NCBI RefSeq assembly: GCF_030332225.1
Contig: NZ_JAOWIF010000021.1
Span: 64,001-128,000, forward strand
Length of the DNA: 64,000 nucleotides
Reading direction: 5' to 3'
Source of the DNA: Citrobacter sp. Cu233
GTDB lineage: Bacteria; Pseudomonadota; Gammaproteobacteria; Enterobacterales; Enterobacteriaceae
Shown: positions 1 through 8,395 of the stretch, in pieces
Position numbering within the stretch: the stretch's first letter is position 1
Layout: each line of letters starts with the position of its first letter
The notes under the pieces: generated by a model
Told to the model about the DNA's origin: nothing
Database searches by the model: none
Seen by the model: the letters and a program-made list of their open reading frames with translations, nothing else
Translations under genes and position numbers: made by a program

Positions 1-2147
1 GCAAACAGTTCGCGCACAGGCGTAAACACGCCGGTGTAGGTTGCCGGGTTGGAACGCGGCGTACGACCAATCGGGCTTTGGTCAATGTCGATCACTTTGT
101 CGAAATGTTCCAGACCCTGGATATCCCGGTATGGCGCGGGCTCTGCCAGCGTGGCGCCGTTAAGCTGAGTCTGGGCAATCGGGAACAATGTGTCGTTAAT
201 CAGCGTCGACTTCCCGGAACCGGACACGCCGGTAATACAGGTAAACAGGCCCACCGGCAGCGTCAGGGTGACATCTTTCAGGTTGTTGCCGCGTGCGCCG
301 GTCAGCTTCAGCACTTTTTCCGGGTCAGCCGCAACGCGTTGTTTTGGCACTTCAATTTTGCGTTTACCGCTTATGTACTGGCCGGTCAGCGACTCAGGCA
401 CCGCCATGATATCTTCCAGCGTCCCTTCGGCCACAACCTGACCACCGTGAACGCCTGCTCCAGGGCCAATATCGATAACATGATCGGCGGCGCGAATGGC
501 ATCCTCATCGTGCTCAACCACAATCACGGTGTTACCCAGATTGCGCAGATGGATAAGTGTTCCGAGCAGACGTTCGTTATCGCGCTGATGCAAACCGATT
601 GACGGTTCATCCAGCACGTACATTACACCGACCAGACCGGCACCAATCTGGCTTGCCAGACGAATACGTTGTGCTTCGCCACCGGAGAGCGTTTCTGCTG
701 AACGGGACAGCGTCAGATAGTTCAGGCCTACGTTGACCAGGAACTTAAGGCGGTCGCCGATCTCTTTGAGGATTTTCTCGGCAATCTTCGCCCGTTGACC
801 TGCAAGTTTCAGGTTGTTGAAGAAATCCATTGCATGGCCGATGCTCATGTCGGAAATCGCAGGCAATGGCGTATTCTCGACAAACACATGACGAGCTTCC
901 CGGCGCAGACGGGTTCCGTCACAGCTGGCGCAAGGTCTGTTGCTGATAAACTTGGCTAACTCTTCGCGGACTGCACTGGATTCCGTCTCTTTATAGCGAC
1001 GTTCCATATTGTGCAATACACCTTCAAACGGGTGGCGACGTACTGACGTATCGCCGCGATCGTTCATGTATTTGAATTCGATATTCTCTTTTCCGGAACC
1101 GTATAGCACCACTTTGTGAACCGCAGGATTCAGGCTGGCCCACGGGGCTTCTACATCGAATTGATAGTGCTCAGCCAGAGACTTAAGCATCTGGAAGTAA
1201 TAGAAGTTACGGCGATCCCAGCCACGAATCGCCCCACCTGCCAGCGACAGCTCCGGATTTTGGATCACGCGGTCCGGGTCGAAGTACTGTTGTACGCCAA
1301 GACCATCGCAGGTTGGACACGCGCCAGCCGGGTTGTTGAACGAGAACAACCGTGGCTCCAGCTCGCGCATGCTATAGCCACAAATAGGGCAGGCGAAGTT
1401 GGCGGAGAAGAGCAGCTCTTCTGCTTTCGGATCATCCATATCAGCGACCACCGCCGTACCACCGGAAAGCTCCAGTGCGGTCTCAAACGATTCAGCCAGT
1501 CGCTGGGTGAGATCGTCACGTACCTTGAAGCGGTCAATCACCACTTCGATAGTGTGTTTCTTTTGCAGCTCAAGTTTAGGTGGATCGGAAAGGTCGCACA
1601 CTTCACCATCAATACGCGCGCGGATATAGCCCTGGCCTGCCAGGTTTTCCAGCGTTTTGGTGTGCTCACCTTTACGTTCTTTAATTACTGGTGCCAACAA
1701 CATCAGGCGCTTGCCTTCTGGCTGTGACAGGACGTTGTCCACCATCTGGCTGACAGTTTGCGCCGCCAGTGGCACGTCGTGATCCGGGCAGCGTGGCTCG
1801 CCAACGCGGGCATACAGCAGGCGCAGATAATCGTGAATTTCGGTAATTGTCCCAACCGTGGATCGCGGGTTATGCGACGTCGATTTCTGCTCGATTGAGA
1901 TGGCAGGAGAGAGCCCCTCAATGTGGTCGACGTCCGGTTTTTCCATCAGCGACAGAAACTGACGTGCGTACGCGGAAAGGGATTCAACGTAACGACGCTG
2001 CCCTTCGGCATACAAGGTGTCGAAAGCGAGCGAAGATTTGCCTGAGCCCGAAAGCCCGGTGACGACAATCAGCTTGTCGCGCGGGATGACGAGGTTGATG
2101 TTTTTGAGATTATGGGTGCGGGCGCCCCGAACTTCGATCTTATCCAT
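1..2147 (-). CDS. uvrA: UvrABC excinuclease subunit A, N-terminal part (cut by window edge)
   Basis: UvrA is the damage-recognition ATPase of nucleotide excision repair; it loads UvrB on damaged DNA. Seen here are about 715 residues of the usual 940. The protein begins [17 protein letters not shown], has a first Walker A (GLSGSGKSS), zinc-binding CPxC/CPTC pairs, an ABC signature (LSGGEAQRI) followed by the Walker B DEPSIGLH, and a second Walker A (GVSGSGKST) near the left edge. The gene continues leftward out of the window. It is divergent from ssb, and the 251-bp gap holds a LexA box, so SOS induction is expected. Identity is secure; the C-terminal quarter cannot be judged. Confidence 0.97.
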   Translation of the reverse strand, partial: MDKIEVRGARTHNLKNINLVIPRDKLIVVTGLSGSGKSSLAFDTLYAEGQRRYVESLSAYARQFLSLMEKPDVDHIEGLSPAISIEQKSTSHNPRSTVGTITEIHDYLRLLYARVGEPRCPDHDVPLAAQTVSQMVDNVLSQPEGKRLMLLAPVIKERKGEHTKTLENLAGQGYIRARIDGEVCDLSDPPKLELQKKHTIEVVIDRFKVRDDLTQRLAESFETALELSGGTAVVADMDDPKAEELLFSANFACPICGYSMRELEPRLFSFNNPAGACPTCDGLGVQQYFDPDRVIQNPELSLAGGAIRGWDRRNFYYFQMLKSLAEHYQFDVEAPWASLNPAVHKVVLYGSGKENIEFKYMNDRGDTSVRRHPFEGVLHNMERRYKETESSAVREELAKFISNRPCASCDGTRLRREARHVFVENTPLPAISDMSIGHAMDFFNNLKLAGQRAKIAEKILKEIGDRLKFLVNVGLNYLTLSRSAETLSGGEAQRIRLASQIGAGLVGVMYVLDEPSIGLHQRDNERLLGTLIHLRNLGNTVIVVEHDEDAIRAADHVIDIGPGAGVHGGQVVAEGTLEDIMAVPESLTGQYISGKRKIEVPKQRVAADPEKVLKLTGARGNNLKDVTLTLPVGLFTCITGVSGSGKSTLINDTLFPIAQTQLNGATLAEPAPYRDIQGLEHFDKVIDIDQSPIGRTPRSNPATYTGVFTPVRELF

Positions 2148-2230
2148 TCATCTTTCCCGGATTAAACGCTTTTTTGCCTGGCTGCATGGTGCTACCGGCG
2201 ATCACAAACGGTTAATTATGACACAACCTA

Positions 2231-2250
2231 ACCTGAATGGATATACAGTA
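2231..2250. promoter_or_regulatory. LexA (SOS) box between uvrA and ssb
   Basis: CTG at 2233-2235, ten A/T-rich bases, then CAG at 2246-2248. Read on the minus strand it is TACTGTATATCCATTCAGGT, a near-consensus LexA operator at the same relative place as the known E. coli uvrA SOS box. It lies about 85 bp upstream of the uvrA start and 150 bp upstream of ssb, so it could repress both. Confidence 0.9.
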
Positions 2251-2398
2251 TTGGAATGCAAAACACAGGCGTCTGTGCAACAATGTCTGGCTGAGGTTGT
2301 TTACTGGAATCAACTACGCAACGTAGTAAAAGCGCTATTGGAAATGCTACAATCCCGCGCTTACACTTATTCAGTAACGTTTTTCAGGAGACACGATC

Positions 2399-2923
2399 AT
2401 GGCCAGCAGAGGCGTAAACAAGGTGATTCTCGTCGGTAATCTGGGCCAGGACCCGGAAGTACGCTATATGCCGAATGGTGGCGCAGTTGCCAACATTACG
2501 CTGGCTACTTCCGAATCCTGGCGTGATAAAGCGACCGGCGAAATGAAAGAGCAGACTGAGTGGCACCGTGTTGTGCTGTTCGGCAAACTGGCGGAAGTTG
2601 CCAGCGAATATCTGCGTAAAGGTTCTCAGGTCTATATTGAAGGCCAACTGCGTACTCGCAAATGGACCGATCAATCCGGCGTAGAAAAATACACCACTGA
2701 AGTCGTTGTTAACGTTGGCGGCACCATGCAAATGCTGGGTGGTCGTCAGGGCGGCGGCGCACCGGCAGGTGGTGGTCAGCAGCAGGGTGGTTGGGGTCAG
2801 CCTCAGCAGCCACAGGGCGGCAACCAGTTCAGCGGTGGCGCACAGTCTCGCCCGCAGCAATCCGCTCCGGCAGCACCGTCTAACGAACCGCCGATGGACT
2901 TCGACGACGATATTCCGTTCTAA
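2399..2923 (+). CDS. ssb: Single-stranded DNA-binding protein
   Basis: SSB binds ssDNA as a tetramer and recruits replication and repair partners. The 174-residue product has an N-terminal OB fold (about residues 1-112, opening [20 protein letters not shown]), a Gly/Gln/Pro-rich linker, and the acidic tip MDFDDDIPF that docks partner proteins. The start follows a CAGGAG Shine-Dalgarno sequence. It is divergent from uvrA across a LexA box. Length and both ends match enterobacterial SSB; nothing is unusual. Confidence 0.98.
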   Translation: MASRGVNKVILVGNLGQDPEVRYMPNGGAVANITLATSESWRDKATGEMKEQTEWHRVVLFGKLAEVASEYLRKGSQVYIEGQLRTRKWTDQSGVEKYTTEVVVNVGGTMQMLGGRQGGGAPAGGGQQQGGWGQPQQPQGGNQFSGGAQSRPQQSAPAAPSNEPPMDFDDDIPF

Positions 2924-2948
2924 TCCCTCTGCTTTATTTCGTAAATCA

Positions 2949-2990
2949 GGGTTGCCCCAGTGTCGGGGTAACCCCATTCCTTTCTGTTAT
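2949..2990 (+). terminator. Probable rho-independent terminator of ssb
   Basis: A 10-bp stem (GGGTTGCCCC at 2949-2958 with GGGGTAACCC at 2965-2974, offset by one and including one G-U pair) and a 6-nt loop lie 26 bp after the ssb stop, followed by a pyrimidine-rich tract with several Ts. It may also limit yjcB transcription from the other side. Confidence 0.6.
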
Positions 2991-3271
2991 CAGTTCAACA
3001 CCATCGGCCAGTCTGGCGGAGTATGGCTCATCACGTCGAGCATCACGGATTCGATGTTATTCCAGATCGTGGATACATCGACCAGGGTGATACCGAGTAA
3101 TCCGGTTGCAAACCAGCAGGCAAAAACAAGCCCTAAACCGCTACTGATAACGGCCAGTCCAACATAATCTGATTTACGAAAACGAATATTGAGTGTACTG
3201 GCTAAAAACATCAGTACTGCGCTAAGCAGTTGCCACCGCAGAAGAACCACGCCAGTTGTTATTGTTGCCAT
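2990..3271 (-). CDS. yjcB: YjcB family small membrane protein
   Basis: A 93-residue hydrophobic protein beginning MATITTGVVLLRWQLLSAVL, matching the conserved enterobacterial YjcB in sequence and position (between ssb and pdeC). Two hydrophobic segments, about residues 8-27 and 36-62, suggest an inner-membrane protein with two helices. No biochemical function is known to me. It is convergent with ssb and stands alone. Confidence 0.85.
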   Translation of the reverse strand: MATITTGVVLLRWQLLSAVLMFLASTLNIRFRKSDYVGLAVISSGLGLVFACWFATGLLGITLVDVSTIWNNIESVMLDVMSHTPPDWPMVLN

Positions 3272-3821
3272 GAAAAACGTCCTCAGAAAGTCTTGATGCC
3301 CAGGACAGCGCGGGGTTGTTCACAGGGGGTGTGGTACTCTGGCTACCGAGGGCAATAACATGAATGAAACAATGTTTCTGTTACATCATTTCTGTGAACT
3401 ATATCACAACTGTTCGTTTGTTCACCAGTATCTGACGTTATTTTTGCCTGTCTTTACCCATTGTTATTATGTGGTTATTATGATTCATAAACGAATAATA
3501 AATTATGCGTTATGTAAGATGCATTCATGTTGCTTGTTTTCTTTATCCGAAATTAATCGTTAAAAAAGTTAATGTGTTTTATACGTGCCGTCAGTATAAC
3601 GCGTGTAAAACATTACTCCTTCTTGATAATGATGTTGCAAAATAAGCGTAACTTTAAGTTTGCCTTACGGGAAAATAATATCATCATCCACTATTATCAG
3701 ACTTTTACATAGAGACGTCTGTTGATAATGTTGATAGATTCATGAAACTTAACCAGCTGGTGTTTATAGCATCCTGCCTTGATGGGTACTGGCATATACG
3801 AAACAGGGATATAGGGCTGAC
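3272..3821. other. Intergenic region yjcB-pdeC, 550 bp
   Basis: A divergent, strongly A/T-rich spacer between yjcB and pdeC that must contain both promoters. A 67-codon ORF at 3360-3563 has a composition typical of noncoding DNA (rich in Cys, His, Phe, Tyr) and I do not call it. No convincing sRNA, operator or terminator was recognised. The length exceeds what two promoters need, so regulatory sites for pdeC are likely. Confidence 0.5.
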
Positions 3822-5408
3822 ATGAATCTCAGTGCGCAAAGCAAGATGCTGAAGCTCCTCGGCACGCTTACGGTGGTATTGCTCCCCGTGGTGCTGGCGC
3901 TATGGTTTGCTCATATCCGGGCGATGTCCGAAACCCGCACTCAACTCCACTCTTTTGCTCAACTGGTGTTAAATAAAACGGAACTGGTGATCCAGCAAGC
4001 TGATTTAGCGCGTGATATGGCTCAACTGTATCAGGGCAAGATGTGTACCCCTGCACATCAGAAAAGTATGCTGAATATTATTCGCGGGCGTTTATATATC
4101 AGCGAGCTAATTTATGCACAGGCTGATCATTTTTTGTGCTCTACGTCGATGGCGCCGTCAGTTCCCTATATTATGCCAACCGCTGACTATAAACGTACGC
4201 CGGACGTTTCGATCTATTACTATCGCGATACGCCTTTTTTCTCTGGCTACAACATGACGTATATGCAAAGAGGAAACTACGTCGTTGTCATTAACCCATT
4301 ATCTTACAGCGAAGTCATGTCAGATGACCCTGGCCTATTGTGGGGCGTCTATGACACGATAACGGATACTTTCTTCTCCGCCAGCAATCAGTCGCATGTT
4401 AAGCAATTTCTGCCACTGGTGCGCGGTAAAGCCTCTACCTTCCAACTGGACGATCGGTTCTATACCATCGTTCGCTCTGAGAAACGCCCGATCGCGATTA
4501 TTGTTTCGACTACCAGCGATCGCGTCCATCAAAATTTCTATCACGAAGCCGCACTAACGATCCCCTTTGGGGTGATCTGCAGCATTCTGATGCTGTTGAT
4601 GTGGTGGCGCACGCGCCAGCAATACCATTCCCCTCGTCGTTTGTTAAGACGTGCACTGGAAAAACGCCAGCTACGCCTGCATTACCAGCCGATCATCGAT
4701 ATCAAGAATGGTCAATGTGTGGGGGCCGAGGCGCTGATGCGTTGGCCAGGTTGTAAAGGTGAGGTCATGAGCCCGACGGAATTTATTCCGCTGGCTGAAA
4801 AAGAAGGCATGATTGAAAGGATCACGGATTACGTGGTCGAAGAAGTGTTCAATGATTTAGGGTATTTTCTTTCTGCGCATCCCCAGATTTATATCTCAAT
4901 TAACCTCTCAGCTTCTGATTTCCATTCATCCCGTCTGATTGCCCTGATCGCTGAGAAAGCGCGTGATTACTCAGTGGCTGCTCAGCAAATTAAAGTCGAA
5001 GTGACGGAGCGTGGATTTATTGATGTGCAGAAAATGACCCCGGTAATCCAGGCATTCCGTCAGGCAGGTTATGAAGTGGCATTTGATGATTTTGGGACGG
5101 GATATTCCAATCTGCACAATCTGGCGGCACTGAACGTGGATATTCTGAAGATTGATAAATCTTTTATTAGTACGCTGGCGACCAACAGTACCAGCCACCT
5201 GATTGCCGAACATATCATCGAGATGGCGCAAAGCTTACAGCTGAAGACAATTGCTGAAGGGGTGGAAACGGCAGATCAAATTGAATGGCTGCTTGAGCGT
5301 GGCGTTCAGTATTGTCAGGGGTGGTACTTTGCCAAAGCGTTACCGCCGCAGGAGTTTATGCACTGGCTACAGCGCTCGCCCGCCATACTGACGCAGAGCG
5401 GGCAATAA
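3822..5408 (+). CDS. pdeC: CSS-motif cyclic-di-GMP phosphodiesterase PdeC (YjcC)
   Basis: Hydrolyses c-di-GMP to pGpG at the inner membrane. The 528-residue protein has TM1 (about 13-32), a periplasmic CSS domain, TM2 (about 246-263) and a C-terminal EAL domain (about 275-520). The EAL signature is intact as GAEALMRWPG (Glu303), with the later motifs DDFGTGYSNL and EGVE. In the family, periplasmic cysteines form a redox-controlled disulfide; here Cys at about 75 (KMCTPAH) and Cys106 are present, but the CSS triplet reads Cys-Ser-Thr. It is convergent with soxS, two bases apart. The start is supported by an AGGG sequence upstream. Identity is strong. Confidence 0.93.
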   Translation: MNLSAQSKMLKLLGTLTVVLLPVVLALWFAHIRAMSETRTQLHSFAQLVLNKTELVIQQADLARDMAQLYQGKMCTPAHQKSMLNIIRGRLYISELIYAQADHFLCSTSMAPSVPYIMPTADYKRTPDVSIYYYRDTPFFSGYNMTYMQRGNYVVVINPLSYSEVMSDDPGLLWGVYDTITDTFFSASNQSHVKQFLPLVRGKASTFQLDDRFYTIVRSEKRPIAIIVSTTSDRVHQNFYHEAALTIPFGVICSILMLLMWWRTRQQYHSPRRLLRRALEKRQLRLHYQPIIDIKNGQCVGAEALMRWPGCKGEVMSPTEFIPLAEKEGMIERITDYVVEEVFNDLGYFLSAHPQIYISINLSASDFHSSRLIALIAEKARDYSVAAQQIKVEVTERGFIDVQKMTPVIQAFRQAGYEVAFDDFGTGYSNLHNLAALNVDILKIDKSFISTLATNSTSHLIAEHIIEMAQSLQLKTIAEGVETADQIEWLLERGVQYCQGWYFAKALPPQEFMHWLQRSPAILTQSGQ

Positions 5409-5410
5409 TC

Positions 5411-5734
5411 TTACAGGCGATGACGGTAGTCACTGGGAGTACGATCAAACTCGCGGCGGAACACGCGTGAGAACGTTTGTTGCGACACATAGCCGAGATC
5501 CATCGCGATATCGAAAATAGGTCGTTCGGTCGTCCGTAGTTCCACGGCGGCTAACAAAAGTCGGCGCTGGCGGATATAGTCACCCAACGTCTGACGCATC
5601 ACCGTGCGGAACATCCTCTGTAAATACCACTTCGAGTAACCTGATTTTTTCGCCACCGCCTCAATGTTCAGCGGTTGATCGATATGTTCATCAATCCATT
5701 CAATAAGGGTCTGAATTATCTGCTGATGGGACAT
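5411..5734 (-). CDS. soxS: Superoxide response transcription activator SoxS
   Basis: An AraC/XylS-family activator with no ligand domain: 107 residues carrying two helix-turn-helix units (SGYSKWYLQRMFR and LGYVSQQTFSRVFRR). It activates superoxide and antibiotic-stress genes (sodA, zwf, acrAB, micF in E. coli). Its promoter overlaps the SoxR box in the 86-bp divergent gap to soxR, so transcription should depend on oxidised SoxR. Length equals the E. coli protein and the sequence is nearly the same. Confidence 0.97.
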   Translation of the reverse strand: MSHQQIIQTLIEWIDEHIDQPLNIEAVAKKSGYSKWYLQRMFRTVMRQTLGDYIRQRRLLLAAVELRTTERPIFDIAMDLGYVSQQTFSRVFRREFDRTPSDYRHRL

Positions 5735-5791
5735 AGGGCTGCCTCTTTCTCAGTATTCGATTCGTCGTTTTGTCTGTGGGCGAGTATAATT

Positions 5792-5809
5792 CCTCAAGTT
5801 AACTTGAGG
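5792..5809. promoter_or_regulatory. SoxR-binding site in the soxS/soxR promoter
   Basis: A perfect 18-bp palindrome, CCTCAAGTTAACTTGAGG, in the soxS-soxR gap. It matches the known SoxR operator, which sits between the -35 and -10 of soxS; MerR-type regulators untwist such an over-long spacer when activated. Confidence 0.95.
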
Positions 5810-5820
5810 TAAAGCGATTT

Positions 5821-6279
5821 ATGGAAAAGAAATTACCCCGGATAAAAGCGCTGCTCACGCCAGGTGAAGTCGCAAAACGTAGCGGTGTAGCGGTATCAAC
5901 TCTGCACTTCTATGAAAGCAAAGGGTTAATCAGCAGCATGCGCAACAGCGGCAATCAGCGTCGATACAAACGTGATGTGTTGCGTTATGTCGCGATTATC
6001 AAGATTGCCCAGCGTATCGGTATACCATTGGCGACGATTGGCGACGCGCTAGGGGTATTACCCGAAGGACATTCGCTCAGCGCCAAAGAGTGGAAACAGC
6101 TCTCGTCGCAATGGCGTGAAGAGCTGGACCGGCGTATTCATACCCTGGTGGCGTTGCGTGATGAACTGGATGGATGCATTGGCTGTGGTTGTTTGTCGCG
6201 TAGTGATTGTCCGTTACGTAACCCGGGCGACCAGCTTGGCGAGCAGGGAACCGGGGCGCGCCTGCTGGAAGATGATTGA
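5821..6279 (+). CDS. soxR: Redox-sensing [2Fe-2S] activator SoxR
   Basis: A MerR-family regulator of 152 residues: an N-terminal winged helix ([20 protein letters not shown]), a dimerisation helix, and the C-terminal cluster motif C-x2-C-x-C-x5-C ([12 protein letters not shown]) that ligates the [2Fe-2S] centre. Oxidation by redox-cycling compounds turns it into an activator of soxS. It is divergent from soxS. All four cysteines are present, so it should be functional. Confidence 0.97.
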   Translation: MEKKLPRIKALLTPGEVAKRSGVAVSTLHFYESKGLISSMRNSGNQRRYKRDVLRYVAIIKIAQRIGIPLATIGDALGVLPEGHSLSAKEWKQLSSQWREELDRRIHTLVALRDELDGCIGCGCLSRSDCPLRNPGDQLGEQGTGARLLEDD

Positions 6280-6310
6280 TGGGTTTAAAATATGTGCCGA
6301 CTATTACGGA

Positions 6311-6450
6311 TATAAAACTAAAGCGCCACAGAGGGCGCTTTAGTTTGGTTCCGGTCTTTGTCTTTCACTCTATCCCGCTGGTTCACGGGAGGGTTTCCCC
6401 CGACATCAACACCCCTCAATCGAGCACATTAGGGGAGGTTCCGGCTTGTG
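6311..6450 (-). ncRNA. ryjA: Possible RyjA small RNA
   Basis: In E. coli, RyjA is a short RNA transcribed toward the 3' end of soxR. The equivalent place here has a minus-strand terminator at 6317-6344. The DNA upstream of it contains inverted repeats (TCAACACCCCT near 6405 with AGGGGAGG and GTGTTGA near 6430-6456) that would fold into an extended hairpin. The 5' end is a guess from the E. coli RNA length; the promoter was not identified. Confidence 0.4.
6317..6344 (-). terminator. Strong hairpin after soxR; minus-strand terminator
   Basis: A perfect 11-bp stem (ACTAAAGCGCC / GGCGCTTTAGT) with a 6-nt loop. On the minus strand it is followed by TTTTATAT, a good terminator for a leftward transcript; on the plus strand it is followed by TTGGTTCC and may also stop soxR. 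In E. coli the small RNA RyjA ends just beyond soxR in this orientation. Confidence 0.7.
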
Positions 6451-6616
6451 TTGATAAGATAAGTGTATGCCACCCTCGTCTATTTACCAGCCAATTGATG
6501 ATTTTTTAGCCGAAAGATTTTCCGCATCTTCATCCATTTTTTTGTGCGAGTGAACGTGAAAGGTCACTGTCGAGGTTGTGATAACTGCGCGAAATTTGTT
6601 GCCAGATTGCGCATTG

Positions 6617-6632
6617 ACGATAACGTTTGCGC
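6617..6632. promoter_or_regulatory. Candidate PurR operator upstream of ghxP
   Basis: ACGATAACGTTTGCGC matches 13 of 16 positions of the PurR consensus ACGCAAACGTTTGCGT, including the central CG step. It lies 256 bp upstream of the ghxP start. The gene downstream is a purine permease, which makes PurR control plausible. Confidence 0.5.
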
Positions 6633-6759
6633 ATCGACTGGCTATTTCTTGTGCGTTATAAGAAGAAATGAGTAAAAAGCGGCAAAGTTCAGTTGAAAAC
6701 CGGCACATGATCGCTAGATAATCGTTTGCTTTTTTTTACCACCCGTTTTTTATGCGCGG

Positions 6760-6775
6760 AGCTAAACGTTTGCTT
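6760..6775. promoter_or_regulatory. Second candidate PurR operator upstream of ghxP
   Basis: AGCTAAACGTTTGCTT keeps the central AAACGTTT of the PurR site and its outer A and T; it lies 113 bp upstream of the ghxP start. With the site at 6617-6632 it forms a pair 143 bp apart. The 6280-6887 gap shows no other gene I can support; a 74-codon minus ORF at 6484-6708 looks random. Confidence 0.45.
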
Positions 6776-6887
6776 TTTTGCGACACCCCTACTGACGCAA
6801 ACCTGGCACAGGGAGAAAACGTTAAGCAGGCAGTGGATTGTCCAGCACGCATAATGACGAAAAATAAACTCTCAGGGGATGTTTTCT

Positions 6888-8237
6888 ATGTCTACGCCTT
6901 CAGCGCGTACCGGCGGTTCACTCGACGCCTGGTTTAAAATTTCGCACCGTGGCAGTACCGTTCGACAGGAAGTCGTTGCCGGATTAACGACGTTTCTGGC
7001 GATGGTCTACTCTGTTATCGTGGTTCCAGGAATGCTGGGTAAAGCCGGTTTCCCGCCAGCCGCTGTATTTGTGGCAACCTGCCTGGTAGCCGGTGTCGGC
7101 TCTATTGTGATGGGCCTGTGGGCGAACCTGCCGCTGGCGATTGGTTGCGCCATTTCGTTGACGGCGTTTACCGCATTCAGCCTGGTGCTGGGGCAGCATA
7201 TTAGCGTGCCTGTTGCGCTGGGCGCGGTGTTCCTGATGGGTGTTTTGTTTACCATCATTTCCGCGACAGGTATCCGTAGCTGGATCCTGCGCAACCTGCC
7301 ACAGGGTGTTGCGCACGGTACAGGTATTGGTATCGGCCTGTTCCTGCTGCTGATTGCGGCAAACGGTGTGGGTCTGGTCATTAAGAACCCGCTGGACGGC
7401 CTGCCGGTTGCGCTGGGTGACTTCGACACCTTCCCGGTAATTATGTCGCTGATTGGTCTGGCGGTGATTATTGGTCTCGAAAAACTGAAAGTACCGGGTG
7501 GCATTCTGTTGACCATTATTGGTATTTCCGTTGTTGGTCTGATTTTCGATCCCGCGGTGCATTTTTCCGGTATCTTCGCCATGCCTTCTCTGAGTGATGC
7601 TGAAGGTAACTCTCTGATTGGCAGCCTGGACATTATGGGGGCGCTGAACCCTGTCGTTCTGCCGAGCGTGCTGGCGCTGGTTATGACTGCGGTCTTCGAT
7701 GCGACCGGAACCATCCGCGCGGTTGCGGGTCAGGCGAATCTGCTGGATAAAGACGGTCAGATTATCGATGGCGGCAAAGCGTTAACGACTGACTCCCTGA
7801 GCAGCGTGTTCTCTGGTCTGGTAGGGGCAGCTCCGGCAGCGGTTTACATTGAATCTGCAGCGGGGACCGCGGCAGGTGGTAAAACCGGTCTGACGGCGAT
7901 CACTGTAGGTGTGTTGTTCCTGCTGATCCTGTTCCTTTCTCCGCTCTCTTACCTTGTTCCTGCTTACGCAACGGCACCGGCGCTGATGTATGTTGGTTTG
8001 CTAATGCTGAGCAACGTGGCGAAAATCGACTTTACCGACTTCGTCGATGCGATGGCGGGACTGATTACTGCCGTCTTTATCGTGCTGACCTGTAATATTG
8101 TTACCGGCATTATGATCGGTTTTGCCACCCTGGTCATTGGCCGTATTGTTTCGGGTGAATGGCGCAAACTGAATATCGGAACGGTGGTGATTGCCGTGGC
8201 GCTGGTAGCATTCTATGCGGGCGGTTGGGCTATTTAA
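6888..8237 (+). CDS. ghxP: Guanine/hypoxanthine:proton symporter
   Basis: NCS2-family (AzgA-like) purine permease in the inner membrane, 449 residues and about 12-14 membrane segments, orthologous to E. coli YjcD/GhxP. Features include [22 protein letters not shown] near the N-terminus and the conserved [14 protein letters not shown] and [15 protein letters not shown] segments of the substrate site. I place the start at 6888 ([10 protein letters not shown]) rather than the in-frame ATG at 6879, because an AGGGG Shine-Dalgarno at 6874-6878 is spaced correctly and the length then equals the E. coli protein. Two PurR-like sites lie upstream and a terminator follows. Confidence 0.95.
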   Translation: MSTPSARTGGSLDAWFKISHRGSTVRQEVVAGLTTFLAMVYSVIVVPGMLGKAGFPPAAVFVATCLVAGVGSIVMGLWANLPLAIGCAISLTAFTAFSLVLGQHISVPVALGAVFLMGVLFTIISATGIRSWILRNLPQGVAHGTGIGIGLFLLLIAANGVGLVIKNPLDGLPVALGDFDTFPVIMSLIGLAVIIGLEKLKVPGGILLTIIGISVVGLIFDPAVHFSGIFAMPSLSDAEGNSLIGSLDIMGALNPVVLPSVLALVMTAVFDATGTIRAVAGQANLLDKDGQIIDGGKALTTDSLSSVFSGLVGAAPAAVYIESAAGTAAGGKTGLTAITVGVLFLLILFLSPLSYLVPAYATAPALMYVGLLMLSNVAKIDFTDFVDAMAGLITAVFIVLTCNIVTGIMIGFATLVIGRIVSGEWRKLNIGTVVIAVALVAFYAGGWAI

Positions 8238-8260
8238 TCCCGATACGCTCTTGATCCTGA

Positions 8261-8290
8261 AAACGGGTGGCTTTTGCCGCCCGTTTTGAT
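8261..8290 (+). terminator. Rho-independent terminator of ghxP
   Basis: An 11-bp stem (AAACGGGTGGC / GCCGCCCGTTT, one G-U pair) with a TTTT loop, followed by TGATTTTC, 24 bp after the ghxP stop codon. Confidence 0.8.
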
Positions 8291-8395
8291 TTTCAGAACA
8301 CATCCCGTTGTCTTTTGCGTTACTCTGAAGAAGATAGAATTGAGGCACGACGCCTCTCATCACCAATCATAAGAAACATCGCAAACAGGGAACGC

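Noticed and set aside
3360..3563. 67-codon ORF between yjcB and pdeC
   Set aside because: Composition is that of random A/T-rich DNA (many Cys, His, Tyr, Phe), no ribosome site was seen, and no family is recognisable.
6484..6708. 74-codon minus-strand ORF upstream of ghxP
   Set aside because: It lies in a regulatory gap, has no recognisable family and overlaps a PurR-like site; a chance frame is more likely.
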